Source: Pseudomonadota bacterium | Lineage (GTDB): Bacteria > Myxococcota_A > Polyangia > GCA-2747355 | Assembly (NCBI GenBank): GCA_016711215.1 | Contig: JADJTL010000007.1 | Location: forward strand, 124,001-188,000 | Length of the DNA stretch: 64,000 nucleotides | Direction of reading: 5' to 3' | In this document: one piece after another, positions 1 to 9,556 of the stretch | Position numbering within the stretch: the stretch's first letter is position 1 | Layout: each line of letters begins with the position of its first letter | Notes under the pieces: model-generated | The model's database searches: none | What the model was told of the DNA's origin: nothing | Seen by the model: only the letters and a program-made list of their open reading frames with translations | Translations under genes and position numbers: made by a program

Positions 1-717
1 CTGGCGCTCTCGATCGAGCACCTCAGCGCGCCCTTCGCCAGCGCCTCCTACCTGGGCGGTCTGTGGACGGCGCAGGATGAGGCCGCACAGCTCGTTGGGT
101 TGGCCGTCGGGGCACGTCCGGGCGAGGCGGTGCTCGATGCCTGCGCGGGTCTGGGCGGCAAGGCGCTGCAGCTCGCTCAGCAGATGACCCGCGCGGATGG
201 CAGCGGCGCGGAGGGCTTGCTCGCCTGCGACGTCAGCGAGCGGAAGCTCGAGCTGCTGCGCGAACATGCGCTGCGACTTGGCCTGCGCTGCGCCACGCGT
301 CGCGTCGATATCACCAGCGCCCAGGACCTTGACGGCGGGGCGATCTTCGACCGGGTGCTCGTCGATGCCCCCTGCAGCGGATTGGGCGTCCTCAGGCGGC
401 ATCCCGAGCTGAAGTGGCGCTGGCGCCCCGAGGCGGTGGAGGAGCTGGTCGCGCTGCAACGGGCTTTGCTGCGCGGCGCGGCGCGGCTCTTGCGGCCGGG
501 AGGGCTGTTGGTCTATGCGGTTTGCACCGTCAGCGCCGCCGAGGGACCGCAGCAGCGCCGCTGGGCCGACGCGACGCTGGCGTTCCTCGAGCCCGCGGCG
601 CTGACGGAGGATCCCCTCGCTCGCGTGGCCGACGGTGCCGAGGCCCGGCTCTGGCCGCACGAGCACGGCACTGACGGCTTCTACCTGGCGCGTTGGCGCC
701 GGCGTGAGGGAAGTTGA
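1..717 (+). CDS. rsmB: RsmB-like 16S rRNA cytosine-C5 methyltransferase, C-terminal part (5' end outside window)
   Basis: The reading frame is open from the first base, so the gene starts upstream of the window; 238 codons are visible. They form the catalytic domain of a Nol1/Nop2/Sun family RNA m5C methyltransferase, which uses S-adenosylmethionine to methylate cytosine in rRNA. Visible family motifs are TAQDEAAQLVG at the start, the SAM-binding DACAGLGGKALQL, motif IV DAPCSGLGVLRRHPE with its release cysteine, and motif VI VCTVSAAEG with the catalytic cysteine. The usual TCS of motif VI is VCTVS here. The missing N-terminus should carry the NusB-like RNA-binding domain if this is true RsmB; without it, assignment within the family is tentative. 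The stop overlaps the rpe start by one base (TGATG), implying co-translation. Confidence 0.85.
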   Translation: MALSIEHLSAPFASASYLGGLWTAQDEAAQLVGLAVGARPGEAVLDACAGLGGKALQLAQQMTRADGSGAEGLLACDVSERKLELLREHALRLGLRCATRRVDITSAQDLDGGAIFDRVLVDAPCSGLGVLRRHPELKWRWRPEAVEELVALQRALLRGAARLLRPGGLLVYAVCTVSAAEGPQQRRWADATLAFLEPAALTEDPLARVADGAEARLWPHEHGTDGFYLARWRRREGS

Positions 718-1403
718 TGAACCAGATTATCCTCGCACCATCGATCCTCTCCGCCGACTTCGGACGGCTTGCCGCGGAGGTCGAGGCGCTCGAGCGCGCT
801 GGCGCCGACTACATCCACGTCGACGTGATGGACGGGCGATTCGTGCCGAATCTGACGATCGGTCCCCCGGTCATCGCGGCCCTTCGACGGGCGACGCGCT
901 TACCCCTCGACGTGCATCTGATGATCGAGCAGCCTGAGCGGCTGCTGACCGAATTCGCCGCTGCGGGCGCGGATGTGTTGACGGTCCATGTCGAGGCCTG
1001 TACCCACCTGCACCGCACGCTGCAGCTCATTCGCGGACTCGGAAAGAGGGCAGGGGTGGCGCTCAATCCAGCGACAGCGCTGGAGAGTGTGCGCTGGGTG
1101 CTGGACCAGGTCGACCAGGTGCTCTTGATGTCGGTCAACCCGGGTTTTGGCGGGCAGGCCTTCATTCCGGCGACCTTGGGGCGCCTGGTGGAGCTCAAGC
1201 GCATGTTGGCGCAGGGCGGCACGCCAGCGGCAGCGACGCCCGATATCGAGGTCGATGGCGGCATCGACGCGGAGAACCTCGCCGAGGTGGTAAGGGCGGG
1301 GGCCAACGTGCTGGTCTCCGGCACCGGGGTGCTGCGCACTCCCGACTACCGGGCGACGCTGAGCACGATGCGGCGGCGCGCCGCTGAGGCCCGCGGCGAA
1401 TAG
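717..1403 (+). CDS. rpe: Ribulose-phosphate 3-epimerase
   Basis: This 228-residue protein interconverts ribulose 5-phosphate and xylulose 5-phosphate in the pentose phosphate pathway. The TIM-barrel signature is complete: APSILSADFGRL at the N-terminus, HVDVMDGRFVPNLTIGP with the metal-binding His and Asp, DVHLMIEQPE, VNPGFGGQAFI, and the phosphate-binding EVDGGI near the C-terminus. Length matches the family. The ATG at 717 overlaps the stop of the preceding methyltransferase; a TTG one codon earlier is possible but not needed. The pair probably forms the end of one operon, since a minus-strand tRNA follows. Confidence 0.95.
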   Translation: MNQIILAPSILSADFGRLAAEVEALERAGADYIHVDVMDGRFVPNLTIGPPVIAALRRATRLPLDVHLMIEQPERLLTEFAAAGADVLTVHVEACTHLHRTLQLIRGLGKRAGVALNPATALESVRWVLDQVDQVLLMSVNPGFGGQAFIPATLGRLVELKRMLAQGGTPAAATPDIEVDGGIDAENLAEVVRAGANVLVSGTGVLRTPDYRATLSTMRRRAAEARGE

Positions 1404-1471
1404 CAGAGTGCGACGCGCGGAAGAGGTTGCTTGAGGCGAGGAGCCCCAGCCGAGAAACTTGAGACAAGAAG

Positions 1472-1545
1472 TCGGGGCGAGAGGATTCGAACCTCCGGCC
1501 TTTCGGTCCCGAACCGAACGCGCTACCAGACTGCGCTACGCCCCG
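1472..1545 (-). tRNA. tRNA-Pro (anticodon CGG)
   Basis: The minus strand folds into a 74-nt cloverleaf. The acceptor stem is CGGGGCG pairing with CGCCCCG, the anticodon stem is TTCGG/CCGAA around the loop TTCGGGA (anticodon CGG), and the T arm carries GGTTCGAATCC. The discriminator is A. The CCA end is not encoded (the next bases are C, T, T), so it would be added after transcription. The 5' end abuts a 17-bp tandem repeat. Confidence 0.95.
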
Positions 1546-1551
1546 ATACTG

Positions 1552-1617
1552 AACCGCTCGGTCACTTCAACCGCTCGGTCACTTCAACCGCTCGGTCACT
1601 TCAACCGCTCGGTCACT
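1552..1617. repeat. 17-bp tandem repeat upstream of tRNA-Pro
   Basis: The unit gtcacttcaaccgctcg occurs three times exactly at 1561-1611, with partial copies on both sides (about 3.9 copies in all). It begins 7 bp from the 5' end of tRNA-Pro. Read on the tRNA strand each unit holds the -35-like hexamer TTGAAG, but I see no matching -10 element. Confidence 0.9.
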
Positions 1618-1618
1618 A

Positions 1619-1649
1619 AACCCGACGGCCGACCAGCCGACGGGTTCTT
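1619..1649 (-). terminator. Possible stem-loop terminator after pilT
   Basis: The sequence aacccgacggc...gccgacgggtt forms a GC-rich stem of about ten pairs with one internal mismatch. It lies 84 bp past the pilT stop on the same strand and before tRNA-Pro. No U-tract beyond a short TTT follows, so this is a weak call. Confidence 0.35.
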
Positions 1650-1732
1650 AGCCTGGGGCCGCGGGTGCTGTCAAGGACGCCCCCGAAGGCTCCAGCGGCG
1701 CTGGGCCCCGCTGGGCGCTTGGCGCCGCGCTC

Positions 1733-2848
1733 TCAGGCGGGGCGCTGCGGCGGCCGGTGCTGGCCCCCAGGCGACGGCCCACCCTTGCCGGCGTTGGCGA
1801 TGATCGTCGTCAACTCGTCGGGATCGGAGCTGCGCGCGAGGGCGTCCTCCATCGTGATTAGCCGGCGCGCGACGAGGTGTCCGAGCGACTGATTCATCGT
1901 CTGCATCTGATACTTCCCCTGCGCGATCTGCATCTGCGAGTAGAGCTGATGGATCTTGTCCTCGCGAATCAGGTTGCGGATCGCCGGCGTGGGGATCAGC
2001 ACCTCGACGGCCAGCACGCGACCGCCGCCGACCTTCGGCATCAGCGTCTGCGAGACGATGCCCTCCAGGACGAAGCTGAGCTGCGCGCGCACCTGCGACT
2101 GTTGGTGCGGCGGGAAGACGTCGATGATGCGGTTGATCGTCTGTGCACAGGAGTTGGTGTGCAGCGTGGCGAAGGCCAGGTGCCCGGTTTCCGCCGTCAC
2201 CAGGGCGGCCTCGACGGTCTCGAGATCGCGCATCTCGCCGATCATCACGACATCGGGATCTTGGCGCAGGATGTACTTGAGCGCGCGGGTGAAGCTCTTG
2301 GTATCCGATCCGACCTCCCGCTGATTGAGGATGCAGCCCTTATGCGGGTGCAGGTACTCGATCGGATCCTCGATCGTCATGATGTGCTCACGGCGCTCCG
2401 TGTTGATCCGATCGATCATCGCCGCCAAGGTGGTGGATTTTCCGGAGCCGGTGGGACCGGTAACCAGGACCAGTCCCCGTGGCTTCGCGCAGAGATCGGC
2501 GACGACGGGCGGCAAGCCGAGTTGCGAGACGGACATCACCTTGAAGGGGATGATGCGGAAGGCGCCGGCCACGGCTCCCCGCTGCATGAAGACGTTGGCG
2601 CGAAAGCGCGCCATGTTCTTGACGCCGAACGAGAGGTCGAGCTCGAGGTTCTCCTCGAACTGGACCTTCTGCGAGTCGGTCAGGATGCTGTAGCAGAGCT
2701 GCTTGGTGTCGATCGGCGTCAAGGGCGGCACGCGCAAGGGAACGAGCATGCCGTCGATGCGCAGCTGCGGCGGCGATCCGGTCGTGACGTGGAGGTCCGA
2801 GGCCCCCTTGTCGATCATTGCTTTGAGCAATTGATGGAGGCTCGCCAT
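1733..2848 (-). CDS. pilT: PilT twitching motility retraction ATPase
   Basis: This 371-residue ATPase should power type IV pilus retraction from the cytoplasmic face of the inner membrane. It begins MASLHQLLK, the usual PilT start, followed by the PAS-like N-domain. Walker A GPTGSGKST lies at about residues 131-139, the Asp/Glu boxes and Walker B around DPDVVMIGEMRD follow, and the PilT-specific AIRNLIRE motif is near residue 300. I chose the ATG at 2848 because it matches family starts. An in-frame GTG at 2923 would add 25 residues and has no clear ribosome site. The gene lies 124 bp downstream of pilB on the same strand, so extension and retraction motors are probably co-transcribed. A short Pro/Gly-rich tail follows the core. 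Confidence 0.93.
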   Translation of the reverse strand: MASLHQLLKAMIDKGASDLHVTTGSPPQLRIDGMLVPLRVPPLTPIDTKQLCYSILTDSQKVQFEENLELDLSFGVKNMARFRANVFMQRGAVAGAFRIIPFKVMSVSQLGLPPVVADLCAKPRGLVLVTGPTGSGKSTTLAAMIDRINTERREHIMTIEDPIEYLHPHKGCILNQREVGSDTKSFTRALKYILRQDPDVVMIGEMRDLETVEAALVTAETGHLAFATLHTNSCAQTINRIIDVFPPHQQSQVRAQLSFVLEGIVSQTLMPKVGGGRVLAVEVLIPTPAIRNLIREDKIHQLYSQMQIAQGKYQMQTMNQSLGHLVARRLITMEDALARSSDPDELTTIIANAGKGGPSPGGQHRPPQRPA

Positions 2849-2972
2849 TTCGTCTTCAACCGCCTTGCTGGAGGAAAGCGCGGAGGCGACGACGTCGTCG
2901 CGCCCGGCTGATGTTGGAGCCACGAGGGGCCGTTGCGATCGGCGGCGACCAGGCGCCGACCGCAGCGCCCCC

Positions 2973-4664
<1,692 letters not shown>

Positions 4665-4783
4665 GCTCTGCCTCAAGTGCCACGAACTCGCAGCGCCGCT
4701 GGTCGGGACGGACCGCGCCGAGGCGGCACCGCACCTTCGAGTCCGGCGCAGCGGGGCTCGCGAGGATCGTCAGTGTGGGGCCG

Positions 4784-4813
4784 ATTATAGAAACAAGCAG
4801 GCGGCCGACGCAA
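4784..4813 (-). promoter_or_regulatory. Candidate sigma-70 promoter for pilB-pilT
   Basis: On the minus strand, TTGCGT and a perfect TATAAT are separated by 18 bp. The -10 is at 4784-4789. Transcription would start near 4777, giving a leader of roughly 110 nt before the pilB ATG. Confidence 0.5.
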
Positions 4814-4889
4814 ACAAGGGGCCAGCGCCCCACGGCTTGCGAGGCCGAGCGCTTCTGCCGGCTAGTCGGCGGCGAGCGAAAGGGCTAGC

Positions 4890-6152
4890 ATGCGCGCCAT
4901 GCAGCGAGGCAGCCCACTGGATAGAAAGCGCGTGTCGAGTCGAGAACCCCAACGGCGCGACCACACCGTGCGCCTGCCGCGCGAGATCGCGGAGCGCGTG
5001 GCCGAGGGCCATCCCTGGGTCTTCGATGAGTTTCTGCGCGGTCGGAGGCTCGACGCGCCGCCGGGGACGCCCTTCACGCTGGTCGACGCGATGGGTAACT
5101 TCGTGGCGCGCGCCCTCTTCGATCCGAGCGGTCCCCTGGTGCTGCGCGTTTTTTCCCGCGAACCCGAGGCACGGCTCGACGCCGCGGGTGTGCAGCGAGT
5201 CATCGATCAGGCGGCGGCCTGGCGCCGCTGTGCGCTCGATGTCAACCCGCGCTCGGCGCTGCGGGTGCTCAATGGCGACAGCGAGGGTCTGCCGGCGATC
5301 AACGTCGACCGCTATGGGTCCTATCTGGTGGTGACGAGCTACAGCATCGTCGCCGAGCGCTATGAGCCCTTGCTTTGGGCGGCGTTGCAGCGCTGCTGGG
5401 AGCCGGCGGCGATTTACCTGCAGCGGCGGTACCAGCCCATCCCTGCCGGTGCTGCGCGACCGGGCGCCGAGCTGGTCTGGGGCGATGCGGCGCCGCCCGA
5501 GGTGGTCGTCGAGGAGGGGCGCGGGCGCTTCGCCGTCGACGTTGGTGCGCCGCGGAGCACGGGCCTCTTCATCGACATGCGCGGCGGGCGCGAGGCGGTG
5601 GCGCGTCTGGCCGCAGGGCGCCGAGTGATCAACTGCTTCTCCTACACGGGGGCCTTCTCCGTGGTCGCGGCGCTGCATGGGGCGCGCTCGGTGCTCAGTG
5701 TCGACAGCGCGCCGCGCGCGCACGCCGGCGCGCGACGCAACCTGGCGCTCAACGGCGTCGACAGCAGCGCGCCGCCCTATGAGTTCGTTACGGGCGATAC
5801 CTTTGCCACGCTGGCCCGCTGCGCCGCGCGAAAGCGGAGCTTCGATCTCGTGATCGTCGATCCGCCGACCTTTTCGACCGCCAAGGGTCGCGCCTTCACC
5901 GCGTACAAGGACTATGCGGAGCTGGCGGCCGCGGCTGTGGGGGTGATCGAGAGCGGCGGTCTACTGCTGGCGGCGTGCAACGCGACCAAGCTCTCGATCG
6001 AGGAGCTCGAGCGAGCGCTTGGCTGGGGGGCGCACGAGGCCGGCCGCAAGCTGATCATCGTGGAGCGCTTGGGTCAACCGGCGGACTACCCGGTGCTGAG
6101 CGGGTTTCCCGAGGGGCGCTACCTCAAGTTAGTGCTCGCGCGCGTGGTCTAG
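4890..6152 (+). CDS. rlmI: RlmI-like rRNA cytosine-C5 methyltransferase (PUA + SAM domains)
   Basis: This 420-residue protein has an N-terminal PUA-like RNA-binding region (about residues 25-110, with EGHPWVFDEFL) and a class I SAM methyltransferase domain (about 190-420). Visible motifs are FIDMRGGREAV, the SAM-loop NCFSYTGAFSV, and the catalytic-region VDPPTFSTAKG. This order matches RlmI/YccW, which methylates a 23S rRNA cytosine (C1962 in E. coli). The exact target here is inferred. The ATG at 4890 follows AAAGGG with five-base spacing; a second ATG lies three codons on. It is divergent from pilB and convergent with rpoZ. Confidence 0.82.
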   Translation: MRAMQRGSPLDRKRVSSREPQRRDHTVRLPREIAERVAEGHPWVFDEFLRGRRLDAPPGTPFTLVDAMGNFVARALFDPSGPLVLRVFSREPEARLDAAGVQRVIDQAAAWRRCALDVNPRSALRVLNGDSEGLPAINVDRYGSYLVVTSYSIVAERYEPLLWAALQRCWEPAAIYLQRRYQPIPAGAARPGAELVWGDAAPPEVVVEEGRGRFAVDVGAPRSTGLFIDMRGGREAVARLAAGRRVINCFSYTGAFSVVAALHGARSVLSVDSAPRAHAGARRNLALNGVDSSAPPYEFVTGDTFATLARCAARKRSFDLVIVDPPTFSTAKGRAFTAYKDYAELAAAAVGVIESGGLLLAACNATKLSIEELERALGWGAHEAGRKLIIVERLGQPADYPVLSGFPEGRYLKLVLARVV

Positions 6153-6222
6153 GCAGGTTCCGGGGGACGGCGTGGGAGGAGCTCGCGGGCCCCACGTGCG
6201 GCCTGCGCGCGTCCACGCTCGC

Positions 6223-6468
6223 TCACAGTCGGCGGTCGATTCGCTTCATTTCGTCGATGTAGTCGAGGACCACCTGGCGCACGTTTTCGTTGAAGCGCAC
6301 CTTGCCCGCGGCGATCTCGCGGAGCGCCGTGACTGCCGGCTTGTTCTCGCATTCGATCAGGGGACGCGCCCCTTTGCTCAGCTGGCGGGCGCGCTCGGAG
6401 GCCAGCACGACCAGGGCGAAGCGGTTTTCGACATGGGCTAGGCAGTCTTCTACGGTAATGCGGGCCAC
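6223..6468 (-). CDS. rpoZ: RNA polymerase omega subunit
   Basis: The 81-residue protein begins MARITVEDCLAHVENRF and continues with the omega signature VLASERARQLSKGARP. Omega assists folding and assembly of the RNA polymerase beta-prime subunit and, in many bacteria, takes part in ppGpp binding. Length is typical. The usual partner spoT/gmk is not adjacent here. The gene is preceded by about 280 bp that can be transcribed from a strong consensus promoter at 6750-6777. Confidence 0.93.
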   Translation of the reverse strand: MARITVEDCLAHVENRFALVVLASERARQLSKGARPLIECENKPAVTALREIAAGKVRFNENVRQVVLDYIDEMKRIDRRL

Positions 6469-6749
6469 GCGGGTGCTCTCCGATCGCGAAACACGAGGTA
6501 GTCAGGGCCTCGAGGATGGCTCGGGGCCTCGACCTGGGCCGCTGCTCAGCCCGAACAGCTCAGCCCGAACAACGCGGCCCGAACAACGCGGCCCCAATGA
6601 CGAGGGCAACGCCTGCGAGGGCAACGCCTACGAACGTAAGGCCTACGCACGTAGCCATGAGCCGATAAGCCAACGAGCCGATGCAGCGAATAACCACGAA
6701 AGCGGACGGGGTCGGCAAGATCCCGATCGCCGTCCCCCACCGCGCGCGT

Positions 6750-6777
6750 ATTATAGGCAGGTCGGACCAGCTGTCAA
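6750..6777 (-). promoter_or_regulatory. Consensus sigma-70 promoter reading toward rpoZ
   Basis: Perfect TTGACA (6772-6777) and perfect TATAAT (6750-6755) are separated by 16 bp on the minus strand. This is the best promoter seen in the window. Transcription would start near 6743 and reach rpoZ after about 275 nt. Confidence 0.8.
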
Positions 6778-6813
6778 CGCTGGGAACGAGAGCACCTTGA
6801 GCGGGCGCCGCGG

Positions 6814-6842
6814 TTGCGGGGGCGCCAGGGGGAACGTATCGT
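6814..6842 (+). promoter_or_regulatory. Candidate promoter for the UPF0158 gene
   Basis: TTGCGG and TATCGT are separated by 17 bp. The predicted start site (about 6849) lies only a few bases before the GTG at 6852, so the mRNA would have almost no leader. Confidence 0.4.
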
Positions 6843-6851
6843 GAGCGTACT

Positions 6852-7628
6852 GTGGACAGCAAGTCGATGCCCCTGAAAGAGAAGATCCGGGTCTGCTGGT
6901 CGGACGTCGAGACGGCCTGCGAGCGCAACGCGCCCGGCCTGCACAGCTACCTCGATCGCCAGAGCGGGGCGGTGCTGGTCGTCGTCGACGGGGCGCCGGA
7001 GGACGAAGCGACGCGGCGGCGCATCGCCGCAGGCGCCGAGGGATTTTTACAGCTTCAGCCGGCGTCGTCGCGGACGCAGTACGAGTGGATGGATGCGTTC
7101 GTCGCCACCGTGGCCGACCAGGCGCTGCGCGACCAATTGTTGATCGCCACCGACGGACGCGGCGCGTTTCGCCGTTTCAAGGACGCGCTGCTCGACCACC
7201 CCGCCGAGCGCGAGCGCTGGTTCGCCTGGCGGGGCGCGCTGCTGCACGCGCACATTCGCGCTTGGTTCGCCGAGCAGAGACTCGAGCCGGATCCGCCCTG
7301 CCCCTGGGACGACGATCCCCCGCCCTTACCGCCGCCCGCGCTGCGCGACGCCGGGCCCCGGCGTGCGGCAACGGTCAGCGAGCTGAGACAGGGCCTGGCT
7401 GCGCTCGTCGAGATCCTGCCGAGTGCCGAGCTGCACGCGGCGCGCGTCTTTCTCGAGTATCTCCGGGACCGGGGCTCGGCCGAGCTCGACGGCGCGCGGG
7501 GGCGACTCGACCCGCGCCGGCCATTTCGGCGGCGTGCACCGCAGGCGGCGAGGGGTCTGCCTGACCCGTCCGTCGCGGAGGACCTCGGTGCGGACGACCC
7601 GACTGGCGCTGGCGCGACCGGAGGTTGA
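6852..7628 (+). CDS. UPF0158 family protein with C-terminal extension
   Basis: The 258-residue product matches the UPF0158 family over about residues 5-150: a strand with GAVLVVVDG, SSRTQYEWMDAFVATV, then the family hallmark GRGAFRRFKDALLDHPAERERWF. The function of this family is unknown. After residue 155 comes a Pro-rich linker and a helical, then Arg/Pro-rich tail not typical of the family. No ribosome site precedes the GTG at 6852. An ATG five codons later (6867) is an alternative. The closely placed promoter would fit short-leader translation. Confidence 0.75.
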   Translation: MDSKSMPLKEKIRVCWSDVETACERNAPGLHSYLDRQSGAVLVVVDGAPEDEATRRRIAAGAEGFLQLQPASSRTQYEWMDAFVATVADQALRDQLLIATDGRGAFRRFKDALLDHPAERERWFAWRGALLHAHIRAWFAEQRLEPDPPCPWDDDPPPLPPPALRDAGPRRAATVSELRQGLAALVEILPSAELHAARVFLEYLRDRGSAELDGARGRLDPRRPFRRRAPQAARGLPDPSVAEDLGADDPTGAGATGG

Positions 7629-7637
7629 TTCGGGCGG

Positions 7638-9410
7638 CTAGCTCTGAATCGCGCCGCTGCGCAGCAATGCGGCGTAGATGGCGGCGCCGGTGACGACGGC
7701 ACGCTCGGGGGGCACGGCGGCCCGTGGTTGCTTGCCAAAGAAGCGGGCGACCGCCTCCCGCACCGCCGGAATGTAGGTGGTGCCGCCCGAGAGGTAGATC
7801 GCGTTGAGGTCGCGCGCGCTGACGTCGCTCAGCTCGAGCGCCTGCGTACAGGTCTCGAACGAGCGCTCGACGATCTCCCGCGACAGCTCGGCGAAGCGCG
7901 CGCGGGTCACCGTAAACTCCAAGCCGATCGTGCCTTGCTGGCGCAGGGCCACGTCGGGGACGCGGACGACGGTCTCGTCGTGGGTCGAGAGCTCTCGTTT
8001 GGCGCGCTCGGCCGCGAAGAGCAGCCGTTGCCATTGCACGGCCTGGTGTCGTAGCTCGATCCGGTGCTGGCGCCAGAAGTCATCGGCCGCCGCCCCCGCC
8101 AGCGCGGCGTCGAAGTCGTCGCCACCGAGCCAGGTGTCCCCCGCCGTGGCGACGACGTGCACGTCGGCGGCGCTTGCATCCACAATCGAGAAGTCGAAGG
8201 TGCCGCCGCCATAGTCGTAGACCGCGACGAGGCCACGGAAATCCTGGTCGAAACGGTGGGTCAGGGCGGCCGCGGTCGGCTCATCGACAAACTCGCTCAC
8301 GCGCAGACCGGCGATGCGTGCCGCCTCGCGCAGCGCCTCGTAACGGCACTCGTCGAAGCCCACGGGCGCAGAGAGCACGACCTCGGCGATGGCGTGCCCA
8401 AGGAAGGCCTCGGCCGCCTGCTTGAGTCGGTGGATCAAGGTCGCGCAGAGCTGCTCGATGCTGTACGCGGTCCGGTCGACGTGGATCTGGATCTCGCCAG
8501 CGGGGCCACGTGCGTGCGGAATGGCCAGGGTGGCGAGGTAGGGTGCCAACGCGCTCTCGTCGTAGAGCCGGCCGAGCAGGCGCTTGGGAGAACCGAGTGC
8601 GCGGCGGGGATCCGTCGCCAGGAGCTGCCGGGCGCCGTGGCCGACGATCACGGCTCCGTCCTCGGCGAAGCCGACGACCGAAGGGGAGTCCCAGCCGCCG
8701 TCGGGCAGTCGCACGAGGCTGACGGTGCGGCCGACCACCGCTGCGACGCTCGAACGAGAGGTGCCCAGATCGATCGCGACGAGGGGCGCGGCGCGGGCCG
8801 CGGGGCGCCCCTGCGGCGGCGCGGGCGTGGCGCGGGGCGCCACAGCCGCTGCGGGCGGGGAGGGTCGTGCGCCTGAGCCACGAGCGGAGGGGCTCGCTGG
8901 GCCGCCAGGGTCGGCCTCTGGGGCCGGGAGCGAGCGCTCCGCTGCTTGCGCCTTCGCCTCTGCCGCGTCGCCGCGGCTCGGCGCCGGGGCGCTCGGCGTG
9001 GAGTCCGGATAGACGGCGTTGGCCGTCGCCGCGCGCTGGACGAGCTCCTGATAACGGGCGCGATCTAGCTCGGCGACCCCGGAGAGCTCAACCCCGAGGC
9101 CCGCCGGACGGTGGGGCGCTGCTGGCAGCGTGTGCCGGACCCGGCCGTGCAGTGAGAGGACGCTGCCGTCGGGTGCTCGCAGACGCAGCTCAACCGCTTC
9201 GTCTAGCTGGGCGGCGCGCTCGGTGGGTACGAAGAGCCCAGAACGAGCGATGTTGAGCGAGAAGAGCTGGTGAAAGCGCTCCCAGCTCGAGCACTTGACG
9301 TCGATTGCGACGCGGAAGGCGTGGCGTTCCTCGCCGCGCCGCCGGGGCGAGCTTGGCGGTGGCGGTGGCGCCGGTGCGCGATTCCTAGGGTCGGCCATCT
9401 CGTCCTCCAA
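7638..9410 (-). CDS. PilZ domain - Hsp70 ATPase fusion protein
   Basis: The 590-residue protein joins two domains. Residues about 25-130 form a PilZ-like domain of the type seen as a paralogous family in Myxococcus: RHAFR (RxxxR), then NIARSGLFV in place of the usual D/N-x-S-x-x-G, so the Ser of the c-di-GMP motif is Ala. A Pro/Ala-rich linker spans about 140-205. Residues about 205-590 are an Hsp70/DnaK ATPase: phosphate 1 VAIDLGTSRSS, DEPTAAAL, phosphate 2 YDYGGGTFDFS, and adenosine motif LSGGTTYIPAVR. The protein stops after the ATPase lobe; the peptide-binding domain of DnaK is absent. I infer a nucleotide-switched regulator that may sense c-di-GMP, not a general chaperone. There is no dnaJ or grpE nearby. 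Confidence 0.85.
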   Translation of the reverse strand: MEDEMADPRNRAPAPPPPPSSPRRRGEERHAFRVAIDVKCSSWERFHQLFSLNIARSGLFVPTERAAQLDEAVELRLRAPDGSVLSLHGRVRHTLPAAPHRPAGLGVELSGVAELDRARYQELVQRAATANAVYPDSTPSAPAPSRGDAAEAKAQAAERSLPAPEADPGGPASPSARGSGARPSPPAAAVAPRATPAPPQGRPAARAAPLVAIDLGTSRSSVAAVVGRTVSLVRLPDGGWDSPSVVGFAEDGAVIVGHGARQLLATDPRRALGSPKRLLGRLYDESALAPYLATLAIPHARGPAGEIQIHVDRTAYSIEQLCATLIHRLKQAAEAFLGHAIAEVVLSAPVGFDECRYEALREAARIAGLRVSEFVDEPTAAALTHRFDQDFRGLVAVYDYGGGTFDFSIVDASAADVHVVATAGDTWLGGDDFDAALAGAAADDFWRQHRIELRHQAVQWQRLLFAAERAKRELSTHDETVVRVPDVALRQQGTIGLEFTVTRARFAELSREIVERSFETCTQALELSDVSARDLNAIYLSGGTTYIPAVREAVARFFGKQPRAAVPPERAVVTGAAIYAALLRSGAIQS

Positions 9411-9556
9411 AACGCTGCACCCCGCGCGATTGGGACGGCGCTGGCGTCAGCTGCCTCGCCCCGCGAGGGCAGGGCGCGCTGCGGGAGCGCTGTGGCCGCC
9501 TGCAATCCCTGCTAGAGTGCCGCCAGCCGGTCGGTGCGCCGACGGCGAACGATGCC

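Larger units (their letters stand above)
6469..6851. other. Intergenic region rpoZ / UPF0158 gene with repeats and two promoters
   Basis: These 383 bp hold no recognised gene. They contain two divergent promoter candidates (6750-6777 minus, 6814-6842 plus) and short tandem repeats: gctcagcccgaaca twice and gcccgaacaacgcg twice between 6544 and 6595, then gcgagggcaacgcct-type units to about 6654. On the minus strand an open frame ending at 6560 encodes a short hydrophobic stretch after a Met (MATCVGLTFVGVALAGVALV), made from the repeats. I cannot tell whether it is translated. Confidence 0.6.

Noticed and set aside
1552..1617. 17-bp repeats considered as plasmid iterons or an attachment site next to a tRNA
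   Set aside because: No replication gene, integrase or phage gene is near, and no copy of the tRNA 3' end was found in the window.
1877..2911. Long plus-strand open frame of 344 codons opposite pilT
   Set aside because: It is the antisense shadow of a well-conserved pilT; high GC keeps antisense frames open, and it shows no family resemblance.
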